Part shown: piece by piece, positions 45,632 to 53,663 of the stretch
How the letters are laid out: the number at the start of each line of letters is the position of its first letter
Position numbering within the stretch: position 1 is the stretch's first letter
DNA from: Ruminococcus flavefaciens ATCC 19208
GTDB taxonomy: Bacteria > Bacillota > Clostridia > Oscillospirales > Ruminococcaceae
Assembly (NCBI RefSeq): GCF_000518765.1
Contig: NZ_KI912491.1
Coordinates: 169,939-233,938 of the forward strand
Direction of reading: 5' to 3'
Length of the DNA: 64,000 nt
The notes under the pieces: model-generated
Told to the model about the DNA's origin: nothing
Seen by the model: the letters and a program-made list of their open reading frames with translations, nothing else
Database searches by the model: none
Program-made: the position numbers and the translations under genes

Positions 45632-45828
45632 ATAAATAGTGTTTTTTATGTAGGTGAAAGCTTTTGGCTTCATTGAGAATAATCATATCTGATAACAAAC
45701 GATTTTTCACAGGATTTTCTACGTATTTTGTTTATTACCCAAGTTTTTTATTTAATGGGAATATTCGGGTACAATAATAAATGCAATAAATCAAAGAAAC
45801 TAAACGATATCGAAAGGAAATTATTTCA

Positions 45829-46227
45829 ATGAAAAAGAGAATCATCGGTGCAGCACTTGCACTCGCAATGGTAGTTCCAACATCTGTAAGAGCAGTAAAC
45901 ATAAACAATACATTCAACACAACAATAGCTATCACAGCTGAAGCAGCAGAGGTTCACGTAGCAGATGCTGCACTTGTTAAGACAGGATATGACAAGCTCA
46001 TCGGTATCAATTGGCTTAGATGGAAATATGTTGGTACAGGTACAGTATTCAAGGCAGACAATAAAATTTACAGCGGAAAGAAAGTTGTTGTATATCGCGC
46101 AGATGTAAAGCCTATAAGACCAATATTTTTTAAGAATGCTGTTATCAAAAATATTTATGTTATCTTTGTTGATGGTAAGATCTATATAAGATTTAACGTA
46201 AAGAGCGCAGGTTTTATAAAGAAGTAA
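45829..46227 (+). CDS. Small secreted protein of unknown function
   Basis: 132 residues: signal peptide (about 1-22), then a basic, beta-rich domain with no Cys and a very Val/Ile/Lys-rich C-terminal half (about 60-132). SD GAAAGGAAA. It has its own terminator and is not in an operon. Not a family I recognise; no dockerin. Confidence 0.65.
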   Translation: MKKRIIGAALALAMVVPTSVRAVNINNTFNTTIAITAEAAEVHVADAALVKTGYDKLIGINWLRWKYVGTGTVFKADNKIYSGKKVVVYRADVKPIRPIFFKNAVIKNIYVIFVDGKIYIRFNVKSAGFIKK

Positions 46228-46315
46228 GATAAATTTTTGCATAGAAATTCGTATTTGAATTTTTAATAATTTGACCAGAATAGTAGGACAATTCCTTATA
46301 AATAAAATATTAATG

Positions 46316-46347
46316 AAAAAGAGCGCCTATGATGCTCTTTTTCTTTT
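46316..46347 (+). terminator. Terminator after the small secreted protein
   Basis: AAAAAGAGC/GCTCTTTTT stem, 9-base loop, then CTTTT. Confidence 0.8.
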
Positions 46348-46366
46348 GATTTTTTCGGAAAAATGC

Positions 46367-46395
46367 TTGACAAGCATAAAATAATATGGTATAAT
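46367..46395 (+). promoter_or_regulatory. Promoter of rplJ-rplL
   Basis: TTGACA (46367-46372), 17 bp, TATAAT (46390-46395), with TG one base before the -10. A near-perfect strong promoter, as expected for ribosomal protein genes. Confidence 0.92.
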
Positions 46396-46401
46396 AATCA
46401 A

Positions 46402-46560
46402 GCTGTGAAAAACAGTATCGTATTCTAAAGACAGCTGGCAGAGCGAAAGCTCAGTAAGTCCCGCCGAGGAATAGCAATTGATAGAATTATCATTGTCCAT
46501 TCTGCGCTGTCGGAATGGGCTTTTTTATTGCTCTCTGAATACGATGAATTTCATTCGGAG
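46402..46560 (+). promoter_or_regulatory. Ribosomal protein L10 leader (autoregulation) with attenuator
   Basis: The leader has the L10-leader layout: AGACAGCTGGCAG, a GCGAAAGC-like loop and a CCGCCGAGGAA segment, where the L10(L12)4 complex binds mRNA. A terminator-like stem, GTCCATTC/GGAATGGGC followed by TTTTTT, lies at 46495-46526. ATCGTATTC (46417-46425) can pair with GAATACGAT (46537-46545), enclosing the whole structure. Excess L10 would lower expression of both genes. Confidence 0.82.
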
Positions 46561-46573
46561 GTGAATACAAACT

Positions 46574-47089
46574 ATGCCAAGCAATGCTGTACTCGAAGCA
46601 AAGAAGGCTAAGGTCGAGAAGCTCACCGAGGTCATCAAGAATTCCGTATCAGGCGTTCTTGTTGACTACAAGGGTATCACTGTTGAAGAGGATACTAAGC
46701 TCAGAAAAGAGCTCCGTGAGGCTGGCGTTAACTACTTTGTAGAAAAGAACACAATGCTTCTCCGTGCTTTCAAGGAATGCGGTATCGAGGGATTTGAAGA
46801 AGCTCTCAACGGTACAACTGCTCTTGCCGTTTCTAACGACGACCAGACAGCTCCTGCAAGAATCCTTGGTAAGTTCGCTGAGAAGGCCGGCGATGAGAAG
46901 TTCAATCTCAAGGCTGGCTACGTTGAAGGTGAGGTCTATGATCAGGCTGGAGTTGTTGCTCTTTCCAAGATCCCTTCAAAGGACACTCTTCTCGCACAGC
47001 TCGTTGGCTCTCTGCAGGGTCCCCTTCAGAAGCTGGCAGCTACACTCAACGCTGTTGCAGAAAAGAAGAAGGAAGAAGAGGCTGCATAA
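46574..47089 (+). CDS. rplJ: 50S ribosomal protein L10
   Basis: 171 residues; forms the stalk base that carries L7/L12 dimers. Starts with a Lys/Glu-rich helix, includes the GVLVDYKGITVEEDTKLRKELREA rRNA-binding region, and ends in the helix that binds L12 (LVGSLQGP to the C-terminus). SD GGAGG. Confidence 0.97.
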   Translation: MPSNAVLEAKKAKVEKLTEVIKNSVSGVLVDYKGITVEEDTKLRKELREAGVNYFVEKNTMLLRAFKECGIEGFEEALNGTTALAVSNDDQTAPARILGKFAEKAGDEKFNLKAGYVEGEVYDQAGVVALSKIPSKDTLLAQLVGSLQGPLQKLAATLNAVAEKKKEEEAA

Positions 47090-47116
47090 TCGCAGTAACA
47101 TTCTTCATCACACATT

Positions 47117-47135
47117 TGCGGAGATATGCTCCGCA
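47117..47135 (+). promoter_or_regulatory. Hairpin between rplJ and rplL
   Basis: TGCGGAG-ATATG-CTCCGCA perfect 7-bp stem without a T-run. It may stabilise or process the message and help set the higher L12:L10 ratio (inference). Confidence 0.6.
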
Positions 47136-47184
47136 GCTTAAATCAGCCCAATAAGGGCAAATATAATTAAAGGAGATTATTATC

Positions 47185-47559
47185 ATGGCTTCTGAGAAGA
47201 TCACAAAATTTGTTGAAGATATCAAGACTCTTTCAGTTCTCGAGCTTTCTGAGCTTGTAGACGCAATCCAGGAAGAATTCGGCGTAACAGCTGCTATCGC
47301 TGCTGCTCCAGCTGCTGGCGGTGCTGCAGGCGGCGCTGCTGCTGCAAAGACAGAGTTCGACGTAATCCTTGCTTCATTTGGTGACGCTAAGATGGCTGTT
47401 ATCAAGGTTGCTAAGGAAGTTCTCGGTCTTGGCCTTAAGGAGGCTAAGGAAGTAGTTGAGGCTGCTCCTAAGGCTATCAAGGAAGGCGTTTCTGAGGCTG
47501 AGGCTAACGAGCTCAAGGCTAAGTTTGAAGAGGCTGGCGCTACAATCGAGATCAAGTAA
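47185..47559 (+). CDS. rplL: 50S ribosomal protein L7/L12
   Basis: 124 residues. N-terminal dimerisation helix, Ala/Gly-rich hinge (about residues 38-55), and C-terminal factor-binding domain with the [12 protein letters not shown] signature. SD AAGGAGA. Binds elongation factors on the ribosome. Confidence 0.97.
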   Translation: MASEKITKFVEDIKTLSVLELSELVDAIQEEFGVTAAIAAAPAAGGAAGGAAAAKTEFDVILASFGDAKMAVIKVAKEVLGLGLKEAKEVVEAAPKAIKEGVSEAEANELKAKFEEAGATIEIK

Positions 47560-47583
47560 TTTCGATTTACATTCAGACATCAG

Positions 47584-47612
47584 GGCTGTACCGATTGGTA
47601 CAGCCTTTTGTT
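47584..47612 (+). terminator. Terminator after rplL
   Basis: GGCTGTACC-GATT-GGTACAGCC followed by TTTTGTTT. Nearly the same hairpin recurs at 48514-48545. Confidence 0.9.
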
Positions 47613-47671
47613 TATTGTGATGCTTTAGGAACTTCCAAGTTATGCACAATGTATATTTTAGACGTGATTTG

Positions 47672-47700
47672 TTGACTTGCGGAGTGAAATATGCTATAAT
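47672..47700 (+). promoter_or_regulatory. Promoter of the CAP-dockerin gene
   Basis: TTGACT (47672-47677), 17 bp, TATAAT (47695-47700). Confidence 0.82.
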
Positions 47701-47768
47701 AACTGTGGGATATGTTTTTGCTTTCGTTTTGATAACGTTCGGCTATGTGTTTATATGGAGGTATCATT

Positions 47769-48512
47769 ATGAAAAAAACAGCTGCGATTCTGACTTCATT
47801 ATTAATTGCAGGTCTATCCTGTATTCCGACGGTTGCTTCTTCCGCTTCGTCTGAATTTATCGTATCACCTGTATCTGACGAAAATGTTTCTTCCTCGGAT
47901 ATGAGCACTTATGTTGCCGAGGTTTTGAAGCTTGTAAATAAAGAGCGTACAAGCAGGGGACTGCCTGCTTACAGGGTTCTGCCTGAGCTTATCAGAGCAG
48001 CGGATATACGCGCTAAGGAAACTGTGAAGCTCTGGGATCATACTCGTCCTGATGGCAGAAACGGTCTTTCTATAATTGATGATCTTGGCCTTGACTGGAA
48101 TTATATTGGCGAGAATATCGCTCAGGGTCAGACGAGCCCTGAATCGGTTATGAACGGCTGGATGAATTCCAACGACCACAGAGCGAGTATATTGAGCACT
48201 AATTTCCAGTACATAGGCGTTGGAGTTGCTTATTCGGGGGGCAGATATTACTGGACTCAGGTATTCCTCGGCAGTTCGGCTAATTTTCCTGTGGCTTATT
48301 ATCCCGAGCATTTCGGCGATACAAACAATGACGGAAAAATAGATTCTATTGATGCATCGCTTGTGCTGAAGGAGTATGCTGCTACATCTGTCGGCAAGTC
48401 CTATACTCTGAGTTCGAGCGAGAGAGCACGTTCTATGGTAAATGGCGATAATATCATTGACTCGGTAGATGCATCTGTAATCCTGCGTATCTACGCCAAA
48501 AACTCGACATAA
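47769..48512 (+). CDS. Secreted CAP/SCP-domain protein with C-terminal dockerin
   Basis: 247 residues from ATG 47769 (SD GGAGG). Signal peptide 1-25; CAP (SCP/PR-1) domain at about 45-170 with LVNKERTSRGL, IRAADIRAKE, GENIAQG and the WMNSNDHRASIL helix (metal-site His). Type I dockerin at about 180-245 with loops DTNNDGKIDSIDAS and NGDNIIDSVDAS; the second loop lacks its first Asp-x. Probably anchored to a scaffoldin or the surface. CAP proteins have varied roles; the activity here is not known. Confidence 0.88.
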   Translation: MKKTAAILTSLLIAGLSCIPTVASSASSEFIVSPVSDENVSSSDMSTYVAEVLKLVNKERTSRGLPAYRVLPELIRAADIRAKETVKLWDHTRPDGRNGLSIIDDLGLDWNYIGENIAQGQTSPESVMNGWMNSNDHRASILSTNFQYIGVGVAYSGGRYYWTQVFLGSSANFPVAYYPEHFGDTNNDGKIDSIDASLVLKEYAATSVGKSYTLSSSERARSMVNGDNIIDSVDASVILRIYAKNST

Positions 48513-48513
48513 T

Positions 48514-48545
48514 AAAAAGGCTGTACCGCTTAGGTACAGCCTTTT
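48514..48545. terminator. Bidirectional terminator between converging genes
   Basis: AAAAAGGCTGTACC/GGTACAGCCTTTT. It serves the dockerin gene (+) and the glycyl-radical protein gene (-), which ends at 48552. Confidence 0.9.
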
Positions 48546-48551
48546 GTAATA

Positions 48552-48791
48552 TTAAAGTGAAGAGTGGAAAGTTCGGGAGATAACATCGTCCTGCTGCTCT
48601 TTTGTGAGCTTTACAAAGTTAACTGCGTATCCCGAAACTCTTACGGTGAGCTGTGGGTACTTCTCAGGGTGAGCCTGAGCGTCAAGGAGAGTTTCACGTG
48701 TGAAAACGTTTACGTTGAGGTGATGTCCGCCCTTTTCAACGTAGCCGTCAAGAAGCTCTATAAGGTTGTCTACCTGTTTCTGGTTATCCAT
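48552..48791 (-). CDS. Free glycyl-radical domain of pyruvate formate-lyase (GrcA-like)
   Basis: 79 residues from ATG 48791, with SD AAGGAGG 8 bases away. The whole protein matches the C-terminal end of [20 protein letters not shown], then [18 protein letters not shown] with the radical glycine at residue 54, then [14 protein letters not shown]. In E. coli a similar protein (GrcA/YfiD) replaces a damaged domain. Here the large PFL protein lacks this domain, so this protein must supply the radical. Last gene of the pfl operon. Confidence 0.92.
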   Translation of the reverse strand: MDNQKQVDNLIELLDGYVEKGGHHLNVNVFTRETLLDAQAHPEKYPQLTVRVSGYAVNFVKLTKEQQDDVISRTFHSSL

Positions 48792-48812
48792 TTTTCGTTC
48801 CTCCTTGTTATG

Positions 48813-48882
48813 TGTAGGGGCTGATGCTTGCATCAGCCCGAATGGGGATTATTGCGGAACGCCGAGGGCGGCGTTCCCTACA
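48813..48882. repeat. 70-bp element with TGTAGGG inverted ends, copy B2
   Basis: Ends TGTAGGGG (48813-48820) and CCCTACA (48876-48882) are inverted repeats. Inside are two hairpins: GGGCTGATGC-TTGC-ATCAGCCC-like (48818-48839) and the 28-base hairpin shared with copy B1 at 29356 (48855-48882, inverse orientation). It fits almost exactly between the 71-residue gene stop (48885) and the SD of the glycyl-radical gene. Confidence 0.7.
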
Positions 48883-48884
48883 TT

Positions 48885-49100
48885 TTATAGTTCGTCATCG
48901 TCGGGTTCAAGTTCGGTGGGCTGACAGCAGGCACCCTTTGTGCCGCATATATCAGTACTCTTTACGGTATTGACTTTCAGTTCCGAGCCGTTTTCCGAGA
49001 CTATATTCACGTGACCGCTGCCCTGTTCCATAAGCTTGTCAATAAGGTCTGCAAGTTCGGACGGATCATCGGTCTTGCCGAGCATATCGGGAGTTATCAT
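48885..49100 (-). CDS. 71-residue Cys-containing protein between PFL and its radical domain
   Basis: The ATG overlaps the PFL stop (ATGA), so it is translationally coupled. Residues about 15-33 ([19 protein letters not shown]) resemble the start of the PFL radical domain ([20 protein letters not shown]). The radical loop is absent; instead there is a Cys-containing stretch ([12 protein letters not shown]) and an acidic tail. It may be a degenerate paralogue acting as an adaptor or stabiliser. No known family recognised. Confidence 0.75.
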   Translation of the reverse strand: MITPDMLGKTDDPSELADLIDKLMEQGSGHVNIVSENGSELKVNTVKSTDICGTKGACCQPTELEPDDDEL

Positions 49101-51205
49101 TTTTCTTCTCCTCTGAGCTTGTCAAGGTCGAGGTCTCCTGCGAATACCTCCATGTCCTTGCCGAGAGCGTTAGGAACTATGGAGAAGGTATTGGAGATAC
49201 CGTCCTGTGCGTGTCTGAACGGCAGCTTTGCAACAGATGACAGTGAAGCTACAGCACCGTGGGTGTCTCTGCCGTGCATTGGGTTAGCACCCGGAGCAAG
49301 CGGTACTCCCTGTTTTCTGCCGTCAGGAGTATTACCAGTCTTTTTGCCGTATACAACGTTTGATGTGATAGTGAGGATAGACATTGTAGGAACGCCGTCA
49401 CGGTAGGTGTGGTGTTTTCTTACGCAGTCCATAAATCTGCGGACAACTTCAACAGCAAGCTTGTCCACACGGTCATCGTTGTTGCCGTATTTCGGGAAAT
49501 CTCCCTCGATCTCGTAGTCAACTACGACATTCTTTGCTACGCTTGTGACGTTGCCTGCCTTGTCCTTTATTTCGATATCCTTGCGGACAGGCTTTACCTT
49601 TGCGTATTTAATAGCCGACAGTGAGTCCGCAACGACTGAAAGTCCTGCGATGCCTGTAGCAAAATAGCGCTTTACGTCTCTGTCATGGAGAGCCATTTGC
49701 AGTCTCTCATAGCTGTACTTGTCGTGCATATAGTGGATAACATTGAGGGTGTTGACGTAAAGTCCTGCAAGCCACTCCATCATATCCATGTACTTTTCCC
49801 ATACATCGTCAAAGTTGAGGTACTCGGTATCAACAGGTCTGAACTTTGGACCTACCTGAAGTCCGAGACGCTCGTCCACACCGCCGTTTATAGCGTAGAG
49901 CAGGCACTTTGCAAGGTTTGCTCTTGCACCGAAGAACTGCATTTCCTTGCCTACTACCATTGATGATACGCAGCAGGCGATAGCGTAGTCGTCGCCGTGT
50001 ATTACACGCATCATGTCGTCATTCTCGTACTGTATAGATGAAGTCTTGATAGACATTTTAGCGCAGTATTCCTTGAACTTTCTCGGGAGCTTTGTTGACC
50101 AGAGTATGGTCATGTTGGGCTCGGGAGCTGTTCCGAGGTTTTCGAGAGTATGGAGGTAACGGAAGCTGTTCTTTGTTACCATGTGGTTACCGTCAACGCT
50201 TACGCCGCCGATAGACTCTGTTATCCATGTGGGGTCGCCCGAGAAGAGCTCGTTGTATTCGGGAGTACGTGCAAACTTGACGATACGGAGCTTCATGATG
50301 AAATGGTCGATAAGCTCCTGTGCCTGTTCCTCGGTGAGTATACCGCGGTCAAGGTCACGCTGAATGAATATATCAAGGAATGTGGAAGTTCTTCCCAGTG
50401 ACATAGCGGCACCGTTCTGCTCCTTGACAGCAGCAAGATAGCCGAAATACAGCCACTGAACGGCTTCCTTTGCGGTAGCCGCAGGCTTTGAGATGTCAAA
50501 GCCGTATATCTTTCCAAGTTCCTTGAGATCCTGCAATGCACGGACCTGCTCTGCAAGCTCCTCACGGAGACGGATATTCTTTGAAGTCATTCTCACAAGT
50601 GAAGTGTCTATCTGGTGCTTCTTGTCCTCAATAAGGAGGTCGATGCCGTAGAGAGCCACACGGCGGTAATCGCCGATGATACGTCCTCTGCCGTAAGCAT
50701 CAGGAAGTCCTGTGAGTATAGCAGAGTGACGGGCAAGTCTCATTTCGGGAGTATATGCGTCAAATACGCCCTGATTATGTGTCTTTCTGTACTTGGTAAA
50801 AATCTCAACTACCTCGGGATCGACTTCGTAGCCGTACTCCTTGCAAGCCTGCTGAGCCATACGGATACCGCCGAAGGGCTGTAATGCACGCTTGAAAGGC
50901 TTGTCCGTCTGGAGACCTACTATCTGCTCCAGATCCTTGTTGAGATAACCGGCTTTATGTGATGTAATTGTCGAAACGATCTTGGTGTCCATATCCAGAA
51001 CACCTCCGGCTTCTCTTTCCTGTCGGGAAAGATCCATGACCTGCTCCCAGAGTTTTTTGGTAGCCTCTGTAGGTGGTGCGAGGAAGCTCTCGTCGCCATC
51101 GTAAGGAGTGTAGTTCTTCTTGATGAAGTCTCTAACGTTTACGGAAGTGGTGCTCCAGCGGCCTTCTTTGAAGCCGTCCCATTCCTTTGGCCATGTATTG
51201 ATCAT
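49097..51205 (-). CDS. pflB: Pyruvate formate-lyase catalytic protein lacking the glycyl-radical domain
   Basis: 702 residues against about 750-760 for whole PFL. It converts pyruvate and CoA to formate and acetyl-CoA. The two catalytic Cys are in IACCVSS (about residues 411-412). The C-terminus stops at [25 protein letters not shown], exactly before the conserved radical domain begins. That domain is encoded separately at 48552. An activating-enzyme gene is not in this window. It has a strong promoter at 51245-51273. Confidence 0.95.
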   Translation of the reverse strand: MINTWPKEWDGFKEGRWSTTSVNVRDFIKKNYTPYDGDESFLAPPTEATKKLWEQVMDLSRQEREAGGVLDMDTKIVSTITSHKAGYLNKDLEQIVGLQTDKPFKRALQPFGGIRMAQQACKEYGYEVDPEVVEIFTKYRKTHNQGVFDAYTPEMRLARHSAILTGLPDAYGRGRIIGDYRRVALYGIDLLIEDKKHQIDTSLVRMTSKNIRLREELAEQVRALQDLKELGKIYGFDISKPAATAKEAVQWLYFGYLAAVKEQNGAAMSLGRTSTFLDIFIQRDLDRGILTEEQAQELIDHFIMKLRIVKFARTPEYNELFSGDPTWITESIGGVSVDGNHMVTKNSFRYLHTLENLGTAPEPNMTILWSTKLPRKFKEYCAKMSIKTSSIQYENDDMMRVIHGDDYAIACCVSSMVVGKEMQFFGARANLAKCLLYAINGGVDERLGLQVGPKFRPVDTEYLNFDDVWEKYMDMMEWLAGLYVNTLNVIHYMHDKYSYERLQMALHDRDVKRYFATGIAGLSVVADSLSAIKYAKVKPVRKDIEIKDKAGNVTSVAKNVVVDYEIEGDFPKYGNNDDRVDKLAVEVVRRFMDCVRKHHTYRDGVPTMSILTITSNVVYGKKTGNTPDGRKQGVPLAPGANPMHGRDTHGAVASLSSVAKLPFRHAQDGISNTFSIVPNALGKDMEVFAGDLDLDKLRGEEK

Positions 51206-51244
51206 AACACATTACTCCTTTAAACATAAATATTATCCTTAGAT

Positions 51245-51273
51245 ATATTATCACATTGATTAATTTTTGTCAA
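51245..51273 (-). promoter_or_regulatory. Promoter of the pfl operon
   Basis: Minus strand TTGACA (51268-51273), 17 bp, TAATAT (51245-51250), with TG one base before the -10. Just upstream is a direct repeat, GTTAAT-CTCG-GTTAAT (about 51281-51298), that could bind a regulator. Confidence 0.82.
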
Positions 51274-51352
51274 ACTCTCTATTAACCGAGATTAACAATA
51301 AAAAGGCATTTTTGGTTTTATCAGATTACAAACCCTTTTCTTCAAAGTGAAA

Positions 51353-51394
51353 ACCGCCTTTGACTTCATCGGATTATTGAAGTGTTTCGGCGGT
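51353..51394 (-). terminator. Two-step hairpin downstream of the AI-2E permease gene
   Basis: ACCGCC/GGCGGT outer and ACTTCA/TGAAGT inner stems. On the minus strand it is followed by TTTTCACTTTG. It lies 110 bases after the permease stop. The other bases of 51206-51504 hold no gene I can see. Confidence 0.45.
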
Positions 51395-51504
51395 CAGTGA
51401 AATGCGGATATCAAAATGTTGTGAACTTGTTAGGGCAATTTGTGCATTAGATAGATTTTGCGAGTAGTGATTGAAAATTGCGGTTTTGAAAAAATGTGAA
51501 CTGC

Positions 51505-52710
51505 TTATTTAGCCTTTGTCATCTTTTTCTTATTTTTTGTCTCCTTCTTTTTCTGTTTTTTTACGGGCTTTTCAGCGAAGGGGGCTATACCTCGTTCGGC
51601 TTCTTCACTTTCAAGCTTTTCAAATGTGAGCTTATACAGTGTACCTGCCAGCGGTACTCCAAGCACCATTCCGAGGATACCGAAAAGTCCTCCGCCGATA
51701 GTAACTGCGGCAAGAGTCCAGATACTTGGTAGACCGACTGTGCCTCCCACTACCTTGGGGTAGATGATATTCCCCTCAAACTGTTGTAAAATGAGCAGGA
51801 AAATGATGAATATAAGCGCCTGCATAGGATTTTCCGTAAGGATAATGAAAGCGCTTACTCCTGCGCCTATGAATGCACCAACTATAGGGATAAATGCGGT
51901 AACTCCAACAAGCGTTCCCGACATAGCGGCGTATGGGAGCTTTAACAGCTTCATGCCGATGAAGCAGAGCGTTCCGAGTATTATCGCTTCTATGAACTGT
52001 CCTACAAAGAAACTCTGGAAGGTTTCGTTTGCTGTATGCATGAAGTGCGATGACTTGTTATTGAAGCTTTCGCTGAACCATAAGCGCCTTAAACGGTTGA
52101 TGTCGTGTATGAGCTTATCCTTGCGCAGAAGCATATATATGGCAAAGATTATGCCGAGGACAAGATTTGTGACCGCAGAGGCAACTCCGCCTATTATTCC
52201 CCATGCAGAGGTCAATATGCCTGCAACTCCGGATGTAAGGATTTTTGACAGCTTTCCTGCTATACTTGCCCAGTCAAATTCAAGGTTTTCTATTTTTTCC
52301 TGTATTTCAGGGTATTCGTTAAGCTTTCCGATGACGTAATCCTTTGATTTTGAGAACGCAGGCGGTATCTCGTCGTATAGTACGCCGAACGCCTTGATTA
52401 TCTCGGGTACAATGATATACGTTATAAGTATTATTGCCGCAACTGCTATTGTGAATGAAAGCACAAGGCAGGTGGGACGGCGTGTTTTTTTTATGAAAGA
52501 CGAAGTAGTTTTTGGAAAATAATACTTTTCAAAGAAATTCATTATGATGTTGAAGATATAAGCTATAAAAAAGCCTATCATCAACGGCTTCAGCGCACTT
52601 AAAAGTATGGATACAAGTTTGGTGAAAACGTAAAAATTCTGAACGATAACACATACCATTATCGCAAGAACAGCAATAAAAATATAGCGTCTTATTTCCT
52701 GTTTGTTCAT
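51505..52710 (-). CDS. AI-2E-family (PerM-like) membrane transporter
   Basis: 401 residues; about eight TM segments. The family signature is in the second half: GVTAFIPIVGAFIGAG, FEGNIIYPKVVGGTVGLP and GILGMVLGVPLAG. A Lys-rich tail (KKQKKKETKNKKK) ends the protein. The family includes AI-2 exporters and Na+/H+ antiporters; the substrate cannot be told here. Confidence 0.88.
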   Translation of the reverse strand: MNKQEIRRYIFIAVLAIMVCVIVQNFYVFTKLVSILLSALKPLMIGFFIAYIFNIIMNFFEKYYFPKTTSSFIKKTRRPTCLVLSFTIAVAAIILITYIIVPEIIKAFGVLYDEIPPAFSKSKDYVIGKLNEYPEIQEKIENLEFDWASIAGKLSKILTSGVAGILTSAWGIIGGVASAVTNLVLGIIFAIYMLLRKDKLIHDINRLRRLWFSESFNNKSSHFMHTANETFQSFFVGQFIEAIILGTLCFIGMKLLKLPYAAMSGTLVGVTAFIPIVGAFIGAGVSAFIILTENPMQALIFIIFLLILQQFEGNIIYPKVVGGTVGLPSIWTLAAVTIGGGLFGILGMVLGVPLAGTLYKLTFEKLESEEAERGIAPFAEKPVKKQKKKETKNKKKMTKAK

Positions 52711-52759
52711 ATCAGGCTTTAATTAAGCCAAATCCCTCCAATCTGATCTCTATACCCTT

Positions 52760-52788
52760 ATTATACATTATATGCAGGCATATGTCAC
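52760..52788 (-). promoter_or_regulatory. Promoter of the AI-2E permease gene
   Basis: Minus strand GTGACA (52783-52788), 17 bp, TATAAT (52760-52765). Confidence 0.65.
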
Positions 52789-52826
52789 GGGGATAAATGT
52801 TAAATTTATGTGAACATTTGCGGTAC

Positions 52827-52855
52827 TTGACCGCAGGCGGATTTCATGATATAAT
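52827..52855 (+). promoter_or_regulatory. Promoter of the vWA-PP2C operon
   Basis: TTGACC (52827-52832), 17 bp, TATAAT (52850-52855) with TG one base before the -10. Confidence 0.85.
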
Positions 52856-52916
52856 ATAAGATATAAACGAGCAACTGTTAATTATTTTATATTATATATT
52901 GGACGGAGGTAATATT

Positions 52917-53654
52917 ATGCCTGGTTTAGACGATTACGCACCTGCTGTCAGAAAGGTCATGACACTTTTCTATGTCATCGACACTTCGGGAAGTATGCAG
53001 GGCAGCAAAATTGGACAGGTAGAGTCTGCTCTTGAAGAGGTAATGCAGACTTTACAGGAGATCAGCGATGAAAGCGATGACGCTGAGATAAAAATTGCAG
53101 TTCTGGAGTTTTCTACAGGAGCTTCATGGGTGACTCCCGAGCCTGTATCGCCTGAGGGATATCGTTTCAAGACATTTGAAGCCTGCGGCGTTACAGATCT
53201 TGGTGCTGCCTGCAAGGAGCTTGATAAAAAGCTTTCAAGAAATGAATTTTTACAGACTGCCGCAGGCGCATATCCGCCTGTAATACTTCTTTTCAGTGAC
53301 GGCGGTCCTACTGATAACTGGGAGAGCGGACTTGACGCACTCAAGAAGAACAACTGGTACAAGCGTTCCATAAAGATAGCATTTGCTATCGGCGACGATG
53401 CAGACAGGGACGTTCTTGCACGTTTTTCGGGAAGCTCTGAGACAGTTCTCGATGTAAAGAACAAGGATCAGCTCAGACTTATGATAGAAAAGGCAAGCGT
53501 TATCACAAGCGTTTTTGCAAGTCATTCAAGTACTGTTGACAGCGATACAGACCCTGTTGAGATATCAAAGAAGCTGGCTGAGGACGTTCAGACTCAGACC
53601 AATGATGCTCTCAGCGACGCTAATACTGCCGACTGGGACGAATCCGACTGGTAA
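52917..53654 (+). CDS. TerY-like von Willebrand factor A protein
   Basis: 245 residues. A vWA domain fills residues 15-210 with a MIDAS metal site: DTSGSM, GVTDLGAA (Thr) and the SDGGPTD Asp. This matches TerY-type proteins that occur with PP2C phosphatases. A Thr/Ser/Asp-rich acidic tail follows. Start ATG 52917 after GGAGG; the in-frame start at 52899 has no SD. The phosphatase gene follows after 9 bases. Confidence 0.88.
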   Translation: MPGLDDYAPAVRKVMTLFYVIDTSGSMQGSKIGQVESALEEVMQTLQEISDESDDAEIKIAVLEFSTGASWVTPEPVSPEGYRFKTFEACGVTDLGAACKELDKKLSRNEFLQTAAGAYPPVILLFSDGGPTDNWESGLDALKKNNWYKRSIKIAFAIGDDADRDVLARFSGSSETVLDVKNKDQLRLMIEKASVITSVFASHSSTVDSDTDPVEISKKLAEDVQTQTNDALSDANTADWDESDW

Positions 53655-53663
53655 GGAGAGGTT

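Noticed and set aside
45829..46227. Toxin or bacteriocin role for the small secreted protein
   Set aside because: It has an ordinary signal peptide and no double-Gly leader, immunity gene or export gene nearby; no evidence for such a role.
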